64,000 nt of DNA from Jackrogersella multiformis. Taxonomy: Eukaryota > Ascomycota > Sordariomycetes > Xylariales > Hypoxylaceae. The notes beneath the pieces are model-generated. The model saw only the letters and a program-made list of their open reading frames with translations. It searched no databases and had not been told where the DNA came from. Location: the NCBI GenBank assembly GCA_902806575.1, contig CADCXD010000008.1:744001-808000 (forward strand), in the 5' to 3' direction. This document shows positions 36,846 through 49,059 of this stretch, piece by piece. Position 1 is the stretch's first letter; each line of letters starts with the position of its first letter. A program made the position numbers and the translations under genes.

Positions 36846-37607
36846 TCAGAAAAGAAACACTCCTACAGCTATCGATCCCCCTAATAGAGCACACAAGCGA
36901 CTCCCCCGCCACACCCTCCCACACGACGTAGTAGTAGTAGGGGAGGACGGCGACGATGTAGAACCCGAACCCGCAGTAGAAGCCGACGCAACATACGTCG
37001 CGGGCACGGTAACTTGCGCGACGCCCACGCCGCCGGCCGCGGTGTTCACCCACAAGCACACGGGCGTGCCGGACGCGCTGTACGTGTGCGCGCCCCAGCC
37101 CCACAGGTCGTTCGTCACCGTGGCCGAGGCATCGTCACTCATACTCGCACTCGCACTCGCACTCGCATAGGTGACGGGGTACAGCGCCGCGCGCGAGGCG
37201 TTCGTCGCGGCCAGGCTGGCGAGAGGCGTGCCCGCCGTGCCCGGCGCGCAGGCCGTGCGCGGGCTGGGGATGCCGGCGAGCGCTTGCGATTGCACGCCCG
37301 ATATCCCGCAGCAGAGGAGGGAGGGGAGGTTGATGGGGGTGCTGTTATTGGGGTTGGAGTCAGAGTTGGAGTATGGGAACGGCGAGGAGGAGGTGGAGGT
37401 GTTGTATAGGTCGGCGGCGGTGTCGACGATGAGCCCGTCGCAGCATATGCTGGTGAAGTCCGAGGGTTGGACGGTGTTGTTGGTATTAGGTTGGACGGGC
37501 TGCGGACACGCCAGTGCGAAGAGCGTGCGGCGCGGGGACGCCGGCAGCAGGCACCAGTCGGAGAGCGGGCCCGTGGGGATGGATGTGGTGACGGATGCGG
37601 ATGACAT
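36846..37607 (-). CDS. Cys-rich Ser/Thr-rich hypothetical protein
   Basis: Single-exon frame of 253 residues with ATG in good context (CAACCATGT). Two Cys-Cys pairs (SICCDGLIVDTA and LLCCGISGV) and further single Cys suggest disulfides. A repeated Ser-Ala block (from CTCGCA repeats near 37140) and a Ser/Thr-rich stretch precede a short hydrophobic C-terminus (LCALLGGSIAVGVFLF). This looks like a GPI-anchored or tail-anchored surface protein, but no clear N-terminal signal peptide is visible, so an upstream exon may be missing. The gene is GC-rich relative to its flanks. Function not recognised. Confidence 0.55.
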   Translation of the reverse strand: MSSASVTTSIPTGPLSDWCLLPASPRRTLFALACPQPVQPNTNNTVQPSDFTSICCDGLIVDTAADLYNTSTSSSPFPYSNSDSNPNNSTPINLPSLLCCGISGVQSQALAGIPSPRTACAPGTAGTPLASLAATNASRAALYPVTYASASASASMSDDASATVTNDLWGWGAHTYSASGTPVCLWVNTAAGGVGVAQVTVPATYVASASTAGSGSTSSPSSPTTTTSCGRVWRGSRLCALLGGSIAVGVFLF

Positions 37608-38838
37608 GGTTGATGGATGGTGCTGGTGTGGGGTTATGAGGAGATGGATGGATGGGTGGATCTGAATGTGAATGGGAAATGCTAGGTCGTTATTCGTGGA
37701 GATGGGTGTTGGTAGAACATGATTACCTAGGTAGGTACCTATTGTATGTGGTAGTAGATGAAGTGCATGAGATGATGTAGGATGATATGGGATGGGATGT
37801 GAGGGTGTTCGCGCAGCTCAGCTCAGCTCGGATGATGCTTAAGTCGTATTAGGCAGTCAACATTGAGGCCCCCTGGCTCTAGTTTAGTAATAAGCGCCGT
37901 GAGGTTCTGTTGCATTTTGATAGACTAGATATCGTCAGATATGAGTTCTAGATGCATTTAATGGAAATATCAATGAAACATCTAGATTATTTTCATTAAT
38001 ACCTATACATGAATTCAACTTATTAATTATTAAATATTCAAGAATCTCTTCAATTTGAGACTAAGAAGACAGCAATAACATCATATCTCGGCAACATCCT
38101 GTCCACACAATATAACCTTCATATATCACCTCAATCCTAAGATCAGCAATCACTCTACAAGTCACGATAAAATATTCAAGACATATAAACACAGTTAAGG
38201 AGTCGATTGCGGTAAAAAATTGACTACTTGATCACACTCAGTCAGGGGATCATGACAAAACAAGCCGCGTCCCAAGTGTCTGCGTAGATGCCATTCTCCA
38301 TTCTCTTCTTTTAATACAAGATCCCATTTCCTATACACAGCTCGGGAACTTTCCCTTCCGATCGGCACGATATGCCAATCAATATCCTCCTGACAAATCG
38401 TCGATGAGTATCTTGCTCCATTATGGGCAAAAAAGAAATCAAAATCCAGGTCTTTTGTTATCGTTCCGTCATTATTAAACTGGCCCCCGTTATGTCTTCA
38501 TTGAGTGGTATTTCCGCCCCTAACGTAGTACTCGTCGGTCCGTCGTATCTCTTTCCCGTCGTGTAAATAAGCACTATCGGCGTATTGGCTCGTCGGAAAA
38601 AGCTGAGTAGAGTCGAGTCGATTCGATTTAACGAACCAAAACAAGACAGACAAGAAAAGAAAGAAGGGAAAAAGGGACTAAAAATCATTATTTCACCGAG
38701 GGCCCCCTTCTTGCTAACTCCAGTTCCCAGATGCTGATCAATCGACAGAGAAATATCGTCGCGGTTCTTTACTGGCCAAGTTGCCGTTCCCATATACACA
38801 CATTTGACGTCGTTCCCGATGCCTCGTTCTCCCGCTCA
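37608..38838. other. Intergenic spacer
   Basis: Upstream region of the Cys-rich gene (GATGG-type imperfect repeats at 37600-37810) and downstream region of the Fig1 gene. AT-rich at 37900-38200. Nothing coding recognised. Confidence 0.55.
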
Positions 38839-39772
38839 TTAATCCGCTAATTGCGAGAGCACCCTGATACTTAATATCATGACCAGCAGGCCGATGGTGA
38901 CGATGATGAGCAGAGTAAAGCTGAACCAGCCCATGACCATGGCGCTCGTGCCAATCCCGGACAAGACACTCCCGTTGCCGAAGTCCTGGGCTATGACGGA
39001 TGCCGCCACCGAAGCCGTGTGCTGCCATAACACAGACACGAGCACGAAGATAGACGCGATGAAGATGATAGCTAGCGCGATCTGGGACACGGGCCGACTG
39101 GGGAAAGGCTTAATCTCGCGGTCGGAGCCCTCGCTGTCCTCCTCCTCGTGCCAGCCGGGGAAGGTGGCCAGCAGCAGGAAGCACACGAAGGCGAAGATGA
39201 TGGCAATGATGATCAGGTAGGGGAACACGATCATGTCCTTGAACTGGCTCGCCAGCCAGATGAGGTTCAGCGGGTCCTGATCGACTGACACCTCGTTGGC
39301 GAGCGCGGTGGCGTTGTTGCTGCACAGCCAGGAGCCCCCATCGGGGTTGATGCATATGCCGAAGTAGCCGACGCGCGCCTGCAGGTGCGCGGACCCGACG
39401 ATGTTGCTGATGGCCTGGTTGACATTGTAGTCTACCTGCGACGTGTCGGGTACGGCGGTGTACTTCTCGTAGTAGATGGAGAGAAGGAAGATGTCGGGGA
39501 TTAGAGGTGATGACGACGAGCAGCCTGCTAATAAGAGCGCTGTTGGCCAGAGGATGTTAGTGAGCGACTCGGCTGGGGAATGGGAAGGACGGGGAAAGGA
39601 ATGTGATCACGTACATAGCAATATTATCGATACCGCTATTAGAATCATCAAGACATGGTGGTATCCTAGGAACGGTATAAACCCTATAGCATTTTGTTAG
39701 AATCATTGGTTGCCTCGCTCCTGAAAGTCACGGGTACTTACGATACCAACCGACTCGAAATTCTCCAGGCAT
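38839..39772 (-). CDS. Fig1-like membrane protein (mating Ca2+ regulator family)
   Basis: Exons 39742-39772, 39615-39683 and 38839-39539 give 266 residues. The first helix (HHVLMILIAVSIILLSLLLA) spans the second intron. A long extracellular loop follows with the family motif YFGICINPDGGSWLCSNN, a claudin-like G-x-C...W-x-C pattern, then three more helices (IVFPYLIIIAIIFAFVCFLL, IALAIIFIASIFVLVSVLW, FSFTLLIIVTIGLLVMILS). Fig1 proteins aid low-affinity Ca2+ influx and membrane fusion during mating and hyphal growth. The start gives a short cytosolic N-terminus (MPGEFRVGWYRFIP). All phases close; donors are GTAAGT and GTACGT. Confidence 0.87.
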
Positions 39773-41563
39773 GGCTTGTTATTAATTTCCCAAATAATCC
39801 CGAGGTATATGTATCCTCTGTCCACAGCCGTCCTCCCGGGGAGCGACGGTGTGGTTGGATGCTCACGCGCGGCAGCAGCGCTGGAATGCGACGAGGACTC
39901 GGCGGCGTGTATGGGATAGCTCGAGATGGAATGCGGAAGCAAGGTTGATCTCGAAAATCCCACGGGCGTCTCGTTGGAATGTGTTCGTAACTGGCTCGTT
40001 CCAGCCGTCGCCGATATGAATATAAAAGCCGCTGTTCGTCGGAGAGAATGTTTCTGCTCGTCGATGCTAGGTATCGCAGTCCTTTCTTGTGCTTGTCAAA
40101 TCAACTCTATGAACAGCTGGAGGCACTCGAAGTGTATCGTGCAAGTGCTGATAGGTGATGATGGGAGATAAGGTTGGTGGGTAGACGGTGAGAAGTGGTG
40201 AAGAATGTTATGGTGGTATGGGTATGGTATGAATGGTAGGTATTGAGGTATTGAGGTATTGGTATTGGTATTGTAACTTAGAAGTTCAATTGATTTCTTT
40301 CTGGACAACAGCCCTTTGCCCTTCCGGAAAATCTAAGAAGAGGAAAAAGAGTAAGACTTTGTTTCGTTGGCAAGTATCAAAGTCTTCCCTTTCCCTTTTT
40401 TGCCCTTCGGGTACGGATTACGACAATTGCGTTGTGAGAATTGTCAGAATACAGGAGGTTGGTAGATCGGATCGAATGGGATAATTCGAAAGACTACCAG
40501 GTACGGTGCGTAAGTAAAACTGTTGTAGCAGCAGTTGGTATGTAATTGGTATGTAGAGATTTACAATTGGCCCTGCCACCAGGATTTCCGTGATGGATGG
40601 TGACTTAGGGGATCGGGATCTAAAGTAAATAAAACATGTGGCTGGGTCCCGTTGCTGCAGCGATGCGCCTAGCTGGTAGCCCTGGGCTAAAAAGTGGGAC
40701 TCAGCTAGCCGCCAAGCCCCCTCGGAATTCTGTAAGCTAAATCGAGTACACAGTATTTTGCTGATGGTTGGTAGAAAACGGAAGTACCTGAATGGTTGGC
40801 TAGTTCCTGCGTAAGTGAGCTTCGATAGCCAATCAATCGTCGCGCTATGCCAGATAAATGACGTGGACCTTCCACTTCAACGTTGCCGAAGCTCCGTCCA
40901 AGCAATTGGATTGATAAGTACCTAGGTATCTTAGTACCTGGGTACAGATCTGTAGACTCTAAAAAGGCGCCCCACGAATTTTTGACTTTTACCATCTTCA
41001 TCTTCATTATCGTGTATCCCGTCTTCTTCACTCGCTACTACACATCTACATAAGGATCTCCACGCAATCGACGATGCATATAATACGAACAGGTGTTTTG
41101 TGCTGACATGTTATACATACACTTAGGTACATATTAAATGGGACCCAATTGCTACGCTCATACGCCCTATTTCAGCCACTATGAACACGTTCAATAATAT
41201 CCCATGTGGCATGGATTAATGTCATAATCCCCACTTGGTATTATTATGTTGAGGCCTGCCCGGTTTTATGCCCTCGTATCCTATGATACAAGAAGACAAG
41301 CTACTAGGACCGAAGGATCGTCGTTATTCATTGAATTCATTAAATCAACTATCCCACGGAATATTTTGCACCGCGGTTGTCACGTATCTACTTGCAATCG
41401 CCTTTTAACTTATCTGATCTAATAGAATTATGAAGCGACATATTTTCTAGGGGTATATTATATACCCAGTATCATATACCCAGGTAGCTAGCTATAATAA
41501 TGGTAACCCTAAGCAACCGACCGAAGGCGTCATAACTTATTGTAAACCAGCCAAGGAATTAAC
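39773..41563. other. Intergenic spacer
   Basis: Fig1 promoter side contains a GGTATTG-rich minisatellite at 40205-40275. TACCTAGGTA element at 40919-40930. No gene seen, although short frames exist at 39926-40484 and 40705-41031. Confidence 0.55.
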
Positions 41564-42528
41564 CTAAGCCCAAGCATTAAACCACCTGATGGCCTGGAAG
41601 AATGCTTCTTCTTTCCCGAACTTCTGCTGAGGATCTGATACGTTCGCTCGCACACCAAATCCGTGCTGAGTGCCACCGTATAATGCAAGAGAGTAAGGGT
41701 GTCCGGTATCGAGCAGCAAGGCCTCAATCGCCGACCTCCTCTCAGCCGGCGTCATATCGTCCGCATCTGAACGATCAAGTTAGCTATCCGACGCAATCTT
41801 CTTGGGGCTACCTGGGTAAGGGGATGGTCGCTAACCTGCAGCGGCGATACTAGCTGGGCCTGTGATGGCGGAGATTTCGGCATCCTCCAACAAACTGGGA
41901 TGTGCAGCGAATCCCACAGACACGCCCTTTCCTTCGGCCAACACCCGGAATGTATAGCGGCCGCCGAAGCAGTAGCCGGTAGCGACAACTTTCTTCACTC
42001 CGAGTTCGTTCCGCAAGAAGTCGATGGCCGTGGCAATGATCGGGTCGGTAGCCTCGGGATTATGATCAGCCAGGAACTTGGTCACGTTGAAATCCGGCTG
42101 CCCGTTGATGTCCCCTGGAGCCGGTGTTCCATTGAACATGTCTGGCGCGACTGTGAGATAGCCGGCTCTTCCGAAGCTGTCCGCAAGTCTTTTATGATGT
42201 TAGGCGAGGGCCTACGAATGGAGTATGATCATACGAACAGCTTGTTCTCAGCCAACTGAATTCCGAACACATCTGTCAAATATAGTACACCTATATCGGA
42301 CGCCTTCCCCGTCACGTACATGTTGACTTCAATAAGGTCAGCTCATCGTCCTCGATTATTGCAGACGCCAATTTACATACTGCCATCGTAAACCTGTTCC
42401 TTTCCAACAGGCTCGCCGCTGTGAGCGATTATAGACACACCCGTGGCAGGGCAATCTTCGTGGCCCAACGTCACGTCAGCCAAAGAAGCGATGCTCCATA
42501 GCCCAAGTAGAGACGTGAATTTTAGCAT
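41564..42528 (-). CDS. Secreted dienelactone hydrolase family protein
   Basis: Exons 42381-42528, 42239-42326, 41836-42188 and 41564-41766 give 263 residues. A signal peptide (MLKFTSLLGLWSIASLADVTLG) is followed by an alpha/beta-hydrolase fold: LYLTDVFG, the nucleophile Cys152 in GYCFGGR, an Asp near 199-200 (DADDM) and His231 in GGTQHGFGV, the Cys-Asp-His triad of dienelactone hydrolases. The family opens lactone rings during aromatic catabolism, but secreted fungal members may act on other esters. The donor of intron 2 (GTTCGT at 42238) is poor; it was chosen because it restores the conserved ENKLLAD sequence and the frame. Confidence 0.85.
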
Positions 42529-45161
42529 CTTGAACAATTTCCGTGTGAAGAACTAAAAGTAAGATGTGGAGAAATTCCTAACCTAGAGGTTTACATATTT
42601 CTTCCCGGGAGAATTGCAAAACAATGCCAATTGGGGAATCGATCCCGTAAGCAGACCCGCCAAGTGATTGAGTTCACTAACTTCCCTATTAAGAAAGCTA
42701 TAAGCAAGCCAAGGGCGGCAGTGCGTGGAGAATCGCCTCAGATACTCTATTCGGAAGTTGAGGTTTACGACGGGAGATCTCGAATCGATTGCCGGCTAAT
42801 TGACGATTCGCCAACATTTTTGCGTATGTCGAATCCTTTGGCTATGTTGACCTTCTTCTGTTGGAGACCGATTCCCTAGGTTTCATCTACGCTACCGCCC
42901 AGGAAGCTAGGGTAAGGGTCCCGTATATATTCACTGTCGTAGCCTGCCTCCAACTCACCCATCTAGAGCATATCGTATGGCGCCGGCATCACAGGGGATT
43001 CAGTAGTTCAATAATGTCCAGAGAAAAGCCTACGTAATAAGCACTGCTCCAAAATACCCCACTGCGAAATTGGCCCACGCCGAAATGCCCCCAAGGTAAT
43101 CCGTACATGTCGGGCTCCGAGTGTAGAACATAAGATCGTACGCTTCGGCAGGGGTATTTTTCTCTATCAAAGTAGCATCTTAGTATTAATTAACCCATTA
43201 AACCTCCCGTCGAATCAGACTCACAATTATAGTCATATTACACGCCCACTCAGAGCTCAAGTTCTCCTACTCAATCCTTGATAATAACCTTGTCGTCTTG
43301 ATACGCACCTCGAGGATAGCATACACATCATAGGCAATGATACCGGCCTCTCAGTCGTGCAAACGTCAGTGCATCTTTAAGGCTTCCCGTAGCTCCGGTG
43401 CACGCTAGCGGAGGGCTGTTCGAATTTATCTTGGCATGATGTGAGAATAAGGAGAGTATCTGCAGCGACAACCTCTACACCTTATTAGTTCGACTGGAAA
43501 CAATCTCATGAAACATTACAGTCAGGAAGGTCGGTGTGGTGATATAATAAATGCTATTAATACTGAATGCAACTAGGCTGCCGATTGATTGGATTCATTT
43601 AAGAGGCTTTGTTCAGATGTAGACTTATGCAGCTTTACTTACCCCTTTCTTTACTAGATAGTAGAGCCGGCCGTCTTCACAAAGCGCGCTATAGAAGAAC
43701 TCTTTACAATGAATTTATAATAGCATCCAGCCAATAACATATTATTTGATGAATTTTTAAGAATGTCCTTTCAGTGTCATGTCATGAGATGACATAGAGT
43801 TGCGATCTTCTATGGTTAGCTACTAGGTTAGTGAGCTCATTAAAGCTCACAAGATGTATAAACTCTTTTCTTAATAGAAGTACAGTTTCATAGGTATCTT
43901 AACGAATTATAATGAACAGAACATAGTCTCCTACATTCATTTGATACATCTAGGGGCAGTACTAGCACTGGCTTGTGACGCCTTCTACGCCCTCGGAAGG
44001 AGATTGATAATAATTGAATCTCATTGTGTATAATGAGCTAGGCTTAACCTACCTAGCCCCCTTCTTCGACACTAACTATTATCTTGAAGATACGTGGAGT
44101 CGGTAAACCCCGGCATGCCGTGCCGCAAGATTATAATCACTCCCATCGGGATGTACGGAGAGGTTGTACAAGTCTAGTTTATTCCATGAATTAGAATAGC
44201 CCAAGTGTAAGGGATAATGTGGCTCGTTAAGGATATAGTATGCCCCCTTAAAATCGACCGAGTGGCTGCATAAAGAAGGCGTATAGTGTATCTACGGCGA
44301 ACGGGATTCTTGCGTTATACGCCACTAATTCAAAATTCCATGATTATAGGAAACCCACGGGAGTACTCTAACGTCACATGCATCCGTACAACAAATGCAT
44401 TTCCTATCCGTTTTAAGTTAACCCCTTTTTGAATAATATTGTTAGAATTTTGTGTACGCACCGGAAATTAGAACAAGGTAGCAGTTATACTCATACACTA
44501 TAGGGATTCCACTTCGATAAACGTCACTACGGCAATAATGTCAGTGGGAGCTTTTGGTGTGAGCTTCCTCTTTCGAATGACATCAAACTTGTTTAGATGG
44601 CGTAGTAGAAGAGCCAGTTTATTCTTAGAATATTTGGGGGGTTTTGAAAGGTAAGGATGAATCTAGCGAGAAGGAAAAGCAGTTGTTGGAAGCCAATGTG
44701 CAGTCGTTTTTAAAAGCTCACTAGGTTATATCCTCAGCTCGTTCCTAGATCAGGGGCAGCATTCCTTCACATCCTCGCAATTTATCGATCTAGAACATAC
44801 AACTTTGACATATCCAGAGTGTTCATGAGTAATAGATTCAAATATATCTCCAATAATTCTAGGTTTAATTTTGGATACCTACCTGTTTTGGCAGGGGACA
44901 CTGCATGGAAGACTCGGCTGTCGTCGACGATTCGGAAGCCGAATATATGAGGATTTTAATTTGGAAAACGCCCCAGAGGATTAGTCGTTTCAGCCTCCGC
45001 CTCTCTAATTGAGTGTATTGAGTACATATGTAGGTACCTAATTATGTGGAACTCTGGAAGTCGATATGAGGGCCCGAGAGGTATATATCTAGCCGCCCGA
45101 TGCGCTCGACACTCACAGAGGTGTGCCAACCGTGGCTATCTTTCTAGCTATCTTGCTCACG
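42529..45161. other. AT-rich gene-free block
   Basis: About 2.6 kb, AT-rich with very short open frames on both strands apart from one at 42631-42879 that shows no domain. It resembles decayed, RIP-affected intergenic DNA; no individual element was recognised. Confidence 0.55.
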
Positions 45162-46309
45162 ATGAGGGCGTCCATTCCTTACATTCTTGCCGCACTGGCT
45201 GCTGGCGTAAATTCTAAGGACCAAGGAACCTATGCAGTTCTTAGGTTCAACAATGCCGCCGGCAAATTCTCTACCCAAGGACAAATGGATCCTATTGTCA
45301 GTCCGGGATTCAAGTCGACGCACTCCCATGGCATAATGGGAGGGAGCAACTTCGATCTTACCGTCGATGGGGATCAGCTCTTAGGTTCTCAATGCACGAA
45401 TGCTAAGATCCTCAATGACAAGAGCAATTACTGGGTTCCCACCCTATGGTTTCAATCACCCGCCAACGGCACCTTCAAAAAGGTTCCATTATACTATATG
45501 AATGCCTATTACAAGTAAGATCCCAATTCGAAAGGTTATCAATATATTGTATTTAACAGTAAAGTAGGTTTGATGCTACTAACGATGAGATCGAGGCTTT
45601 CCCGCCAGGTCTCAAGATCGTGAGCGGTGATGCCACGAAAAGGACACCACCAGCTACAGGTGCCTACCAGCTCGACCCAACTCAAGGCGATATACAGCCA
45701 GTCCAATGGACCTGTCCCACCCAGGATAATGGCGTGGCTCGATACCCATCTGGTTCGGACGGAACTAAAGCAGGACTACCGGACCCGGGGAATCTCGGTA
45801 GTGGGGCCGGATTTCCCGTAGTGAATTGCGACGGATTGTATTCACCCCTGAGGCAAGACATCAATATGCCATCTTGTTACAATGCCGAGGCCGGGCTAGA
45901 CGATTACAAGAACAACATGGCATGGCCGACCCCTACCAGTGGCGGCAAGGCAGATTGTCCTCGGGGATGGACGCATGTCCCTCATTTATTCATCGAGGTG
46001 TATTACGACACTCCCCAGTTCCAAAATGAATGGGATGTCGATGGCCAGACCCAGCCGTTTGTGTTATCGAACGGCGATAGGACCGGGTATAGCTCGCACG
46101 CGGACTTCATCTCGGGGTGGGATGAGCATACCCTTCAGACGATCATCGACGGATGCGATGCTGGTTTCAATGGCATGGATACATGTCCTGACATACCAGG
46201 GGGCCTCAATACTGACACTTGTCAGATGCCATCTGCCTTTCCGGATCCGACTGGTGACTGGGTTACGCAGCTCCCGGGAGATAACCTATTGTCTGGTTGG
46301 GGAATGTAG
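45162..46309 (+). CDS. Secreted DUF1996-domain protein
   Basis: Exons 45162-45514 and 45568-46309 give 364 residues. Signal peptide MRASIPYILAALAAGVNS. The domain begins with MDPIVSPG...STHSHGIMGGSNF, the His-containing start typical of DUF1996, and continues with MNAYYK/FDATND across the intron, VNCDGLYSPLRQDINMPSC, CPRGWTHVPHLFIEVYYDT and SSHADFISGWDEHTLQTIIDGC. No WSC domain or GPI tail follows. The family is widespread in fungal secretomes with unclear biochemistry. The acceptor at 45567 (AAAGTAG) was preferred to the nearer AG at 45564 because it keeps the frame. Confidence 0.88.
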
Positions 46310-46574
46310 TTGCGTCACTAGAACCCCTTATTCTTCAATTTGATACTGTACATATATTTTATCATCGGATCCTTACACTACAGTAATATGCATCGCCCAA
46401 GAACCTTAGGTCTATATATGGAAACCATATCGCTTGTTTATTTTATGCGGAACTCAAGGCTACACTACGCTTTTACACTTTGCCAGAGATTTGTTATCTT
46501 AGGGTATGCTGTCGTACACCTCCCGGTCCCGAACTTTTATAATAGTAAACCATGATACGAATGAGCATATAAGA
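46310..46574. other. Short spacer
   Basis: 3' region of the DUF1996 gene; nothing recognised. Confidence 0.5.
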
Positions 46575-49059
46575 CTATCTTCCGGCCATGATTACCTCTG
46601 GGTCCGCCTGAGCGGCCTGGCGAATCTCCTCTATCCGAGTATATACCCTCTCATCTTCTTTTTTCCATTTCCTGCCGTTCGGAAAGATCGCTTGCCGCAA
46701 CAGGTCAACCCAGGGTATCAAGGGTTGATAAAATGTAGTAAAGTGTTCTGCCGATATGCTGGAAAATATATCTTAATCGAATATAATGTTAAGCTTTATT
46801 CCGGCTAATTCTAATACATCAGCATAATTCTACTTATCAAATCTCCAAACCGGCCTGCCTTTACCTAAACCTTCGTAATAAATGTATATCCAGAACAACA
46901 CCCAGAAGAAGGATTTGAAGTCGTGCATAAAAAAGTGCTGCTCGCCTAGAAATGCATCGATAGCTATAAATGCTCTCGTGCCGGTAATTCCTTACGTACC
47001 GGACACGCCTTTTCGTTATTCGTACACGGCAAGGTCAAGGTCGATCAAGAATAAAGACCACAAGGGGTTTTCCGGGTCTTTGTTTATTATTAAGTTATTA
47101 ATCAAAACGTCCCGGTGAAGTAAACCAGCCAATTGCAGTAAAGACTTGTGTCCCCGAATGCACATGCCCCATGCGTCAAGGAGGACTTCAGGGGAGCTTG
47201 CTTCGTAAATGGGTTTTCCATAATCGCTAACAATAACACGTCGATGGATTCGATTGGGCGGCAGCAGATTACTGCCGGCTTTGGTCGGGGATGCAGGGCA
47301 GGATCGTTTGCTGGCCGGCAGGAGAGCGCCGGTCTGACTGGATGACCGCTTCGTATCAGCCGCATTGCTACTCCGGCCTTTCCGCAAATCAGTCACTACA
47401 ATCGTTGTCGGCAAAGGGACGGAGCGTAAAGGTCGGTAGTTCCTCGCCTCCGTAACGTTCATCCCACCACGAACGTTATGCTGGGCATCATCTTTCTCGC
47501 CGCGGACGAACACTGTTTCGTGGTGGTAGTATCGGGCCACATTCACCACCTTGTTGTCGGTCGCATGCTGAAGCAGCTCGCCTTCTTTATCACGTTCTTC
47601 GTATGGCCAGGAATCCTTGATCACGAGTAAAGTCCGCGGGTTATTGTTGCGGTGAGCTTTCTAACAGGTGGTTGCGCGGCTGGCGACGCAAGGTATGCGC
47701 TTGATTCGCTCGTTAATAACTAACCGCTCGATCTGATCATTCCGCGTAATATCGATATATTGTCGGCCGTTCGCGGAATAAATAGTAGGGTCAAATCCAA
47801 GGTCTTCTTCCGTCATCCAGAGAAACCCGAGAATGGTGGCTACGAACTATAGCCCATCCTTATGGATGTCGAACCGTTCGGATGCGATGCCGCCAAGGCG
47901 GTCAAATTCCCAAATCCTCATGATCGAGCCACAGAGGGTGAAGCCCAGAATAAAGCGACGAGTATCTTAGGCGGCGAGAACCTTCCTGGCATACCTTCCG
48001 AGGTCAAGCCATGCTTTAGGGGCCGTATCAGCGGATGGGTTGCTCTTGAGCTCTCCAGGTACGAGGATCTGCGACTAATGACAACGAGAATCTCGCCTGG
48101 CGGCGGGGTCGCTGACGAAGCTAACGTCCAGCTTGCCTTCTGCCGTGAAGCCTTGGATGGGTTTTTTGGGCTGCGCTAACGGTTGTTGTCGGCGCGCTGG
48201 GCTTGGCCTAACAGCTTCGGCAAATGTTGCCAGGCTTTCGATCACGTCCGCAAACCAGGCCAGGACACCATCTTGATTCGCATTTTCCGGCCATCCGCGC
48301 CATCCTCCATCATCAAATATACGGTTGTTATCTTCCGTGCATCTCTGGAGGACGGCCTCGGACGCTGCCTCGAGACCCGCGACGCGTCTGAAATATGTCT
48401 CGCGAAATTGGGGGAGCCCGACATAGAGAGGACCAAGTTCCAACTTGAGGACCTTATCCGTATCTCGTCGATACTCGGACGAGTTCGCGAAACTGCCCGT
48501 GTTGTGGATCCATGGCGTTTGTTGGAGAGACGATGCGATCGGCTGGGGAGGCGAGGTGAGTTCGGTAACGGCTTTGTAGACCTGGTCCCAGATGAGGGCG
48601 TCGTTTAGATTGTCTAGATTGTCGTCGGCAAGGGTTGCTTGGAGGAGAGGCCTGATGCGGTTGTAGTCGAAATCATCCGAGTTAACGGCGGAATTCAGTC
48701 TCGATAGGTCACCAAAGAGATTTTTATCTCTGCCACGAGAGGGAAGCAAGCGAGAGATTCGGAGTGCTTGTAACGCTAAAAGAAGACCGATGGCCAGGTC
48801 CTGAAGATCTATGTACTATTAGTTAGCAAATGATAACATCTATTGCATGATTAATTACCTACCTAAGGTAATTACCTATAGGTTAGGTAGGTAAATTAAT
48901 CCTACCTTCCTCGCTAACCTGATCAAGCGCGTTTATCGTATGTGAGAGGCCACGATCTTCGCATATCGACTGGAACGATGCGCGAAAGGCATCAAGACCT
49001 TTCCCAATAGGATGTGCCTGGATGATGTCGGATAGCGGAGGTCTATCTGTATCTGCCAT
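46575..49059 (-). pseudogene. FunK1 fungal protein kinase, disrupted by seven in-frame stops
   Basis: Exon 1 (48919-49059, MADTDRPPLSDIIQAHP...) and exon 2 (46575-48800) hold a full-length FunK1 kinase of 789 codons in one frame. Recognisable are the N-terminal region (ILVPGELKSNPSAD, RFILGFTLCGSIMRIWEFD), the Lys strand (TLLVIKDSWPYEERDKEGEL), the catalytic-loop equivalent LLHRDVLINNLII, LIDLDLAV, and the C-lobe (TGTRAFIAID, SFFWVLFWIYIYYE, YQPLIPWVDLLRQAIFPNG). Seven premature stops interrupt it: 48075-48077, 47847-47849, 47661-47663, 47016-47018, 46992-46994, 46830-46832 and 46773-46775. No frameshift was found. At least five replace an expected Trp or Gln, each a C:G to T:A change at CpA. 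FunK1 genes are expanded multicopy families, so RIP is a natural cause. Confidence 0.87.
48850..48900. repeat. Imperfect inverted repeat inside the FunK1 intron
   Basis: Arms 48850-48866 and 48883-48900 match as reverse complements with a single one-base indel (ATTAATTACCTACCTAA against its partner), with a 16-nt spacer that itself contains GGTAATTACCTA. It sits within intron 48801-48918 and belongs to the TACCTA family seen across the window. Confidence 0.75.

Noticed and set aside
42631..42879. 82-codon frame in the AT-rich block
   Set aside because: No family features, no splice partners and no neighbouring coding signal.
48183..48608. Plus-strand frames opposite the FunK1 pseudogene
   Set aside because: The minus strand carries recognisable kinase sequence in continuous frame; these are shadows.
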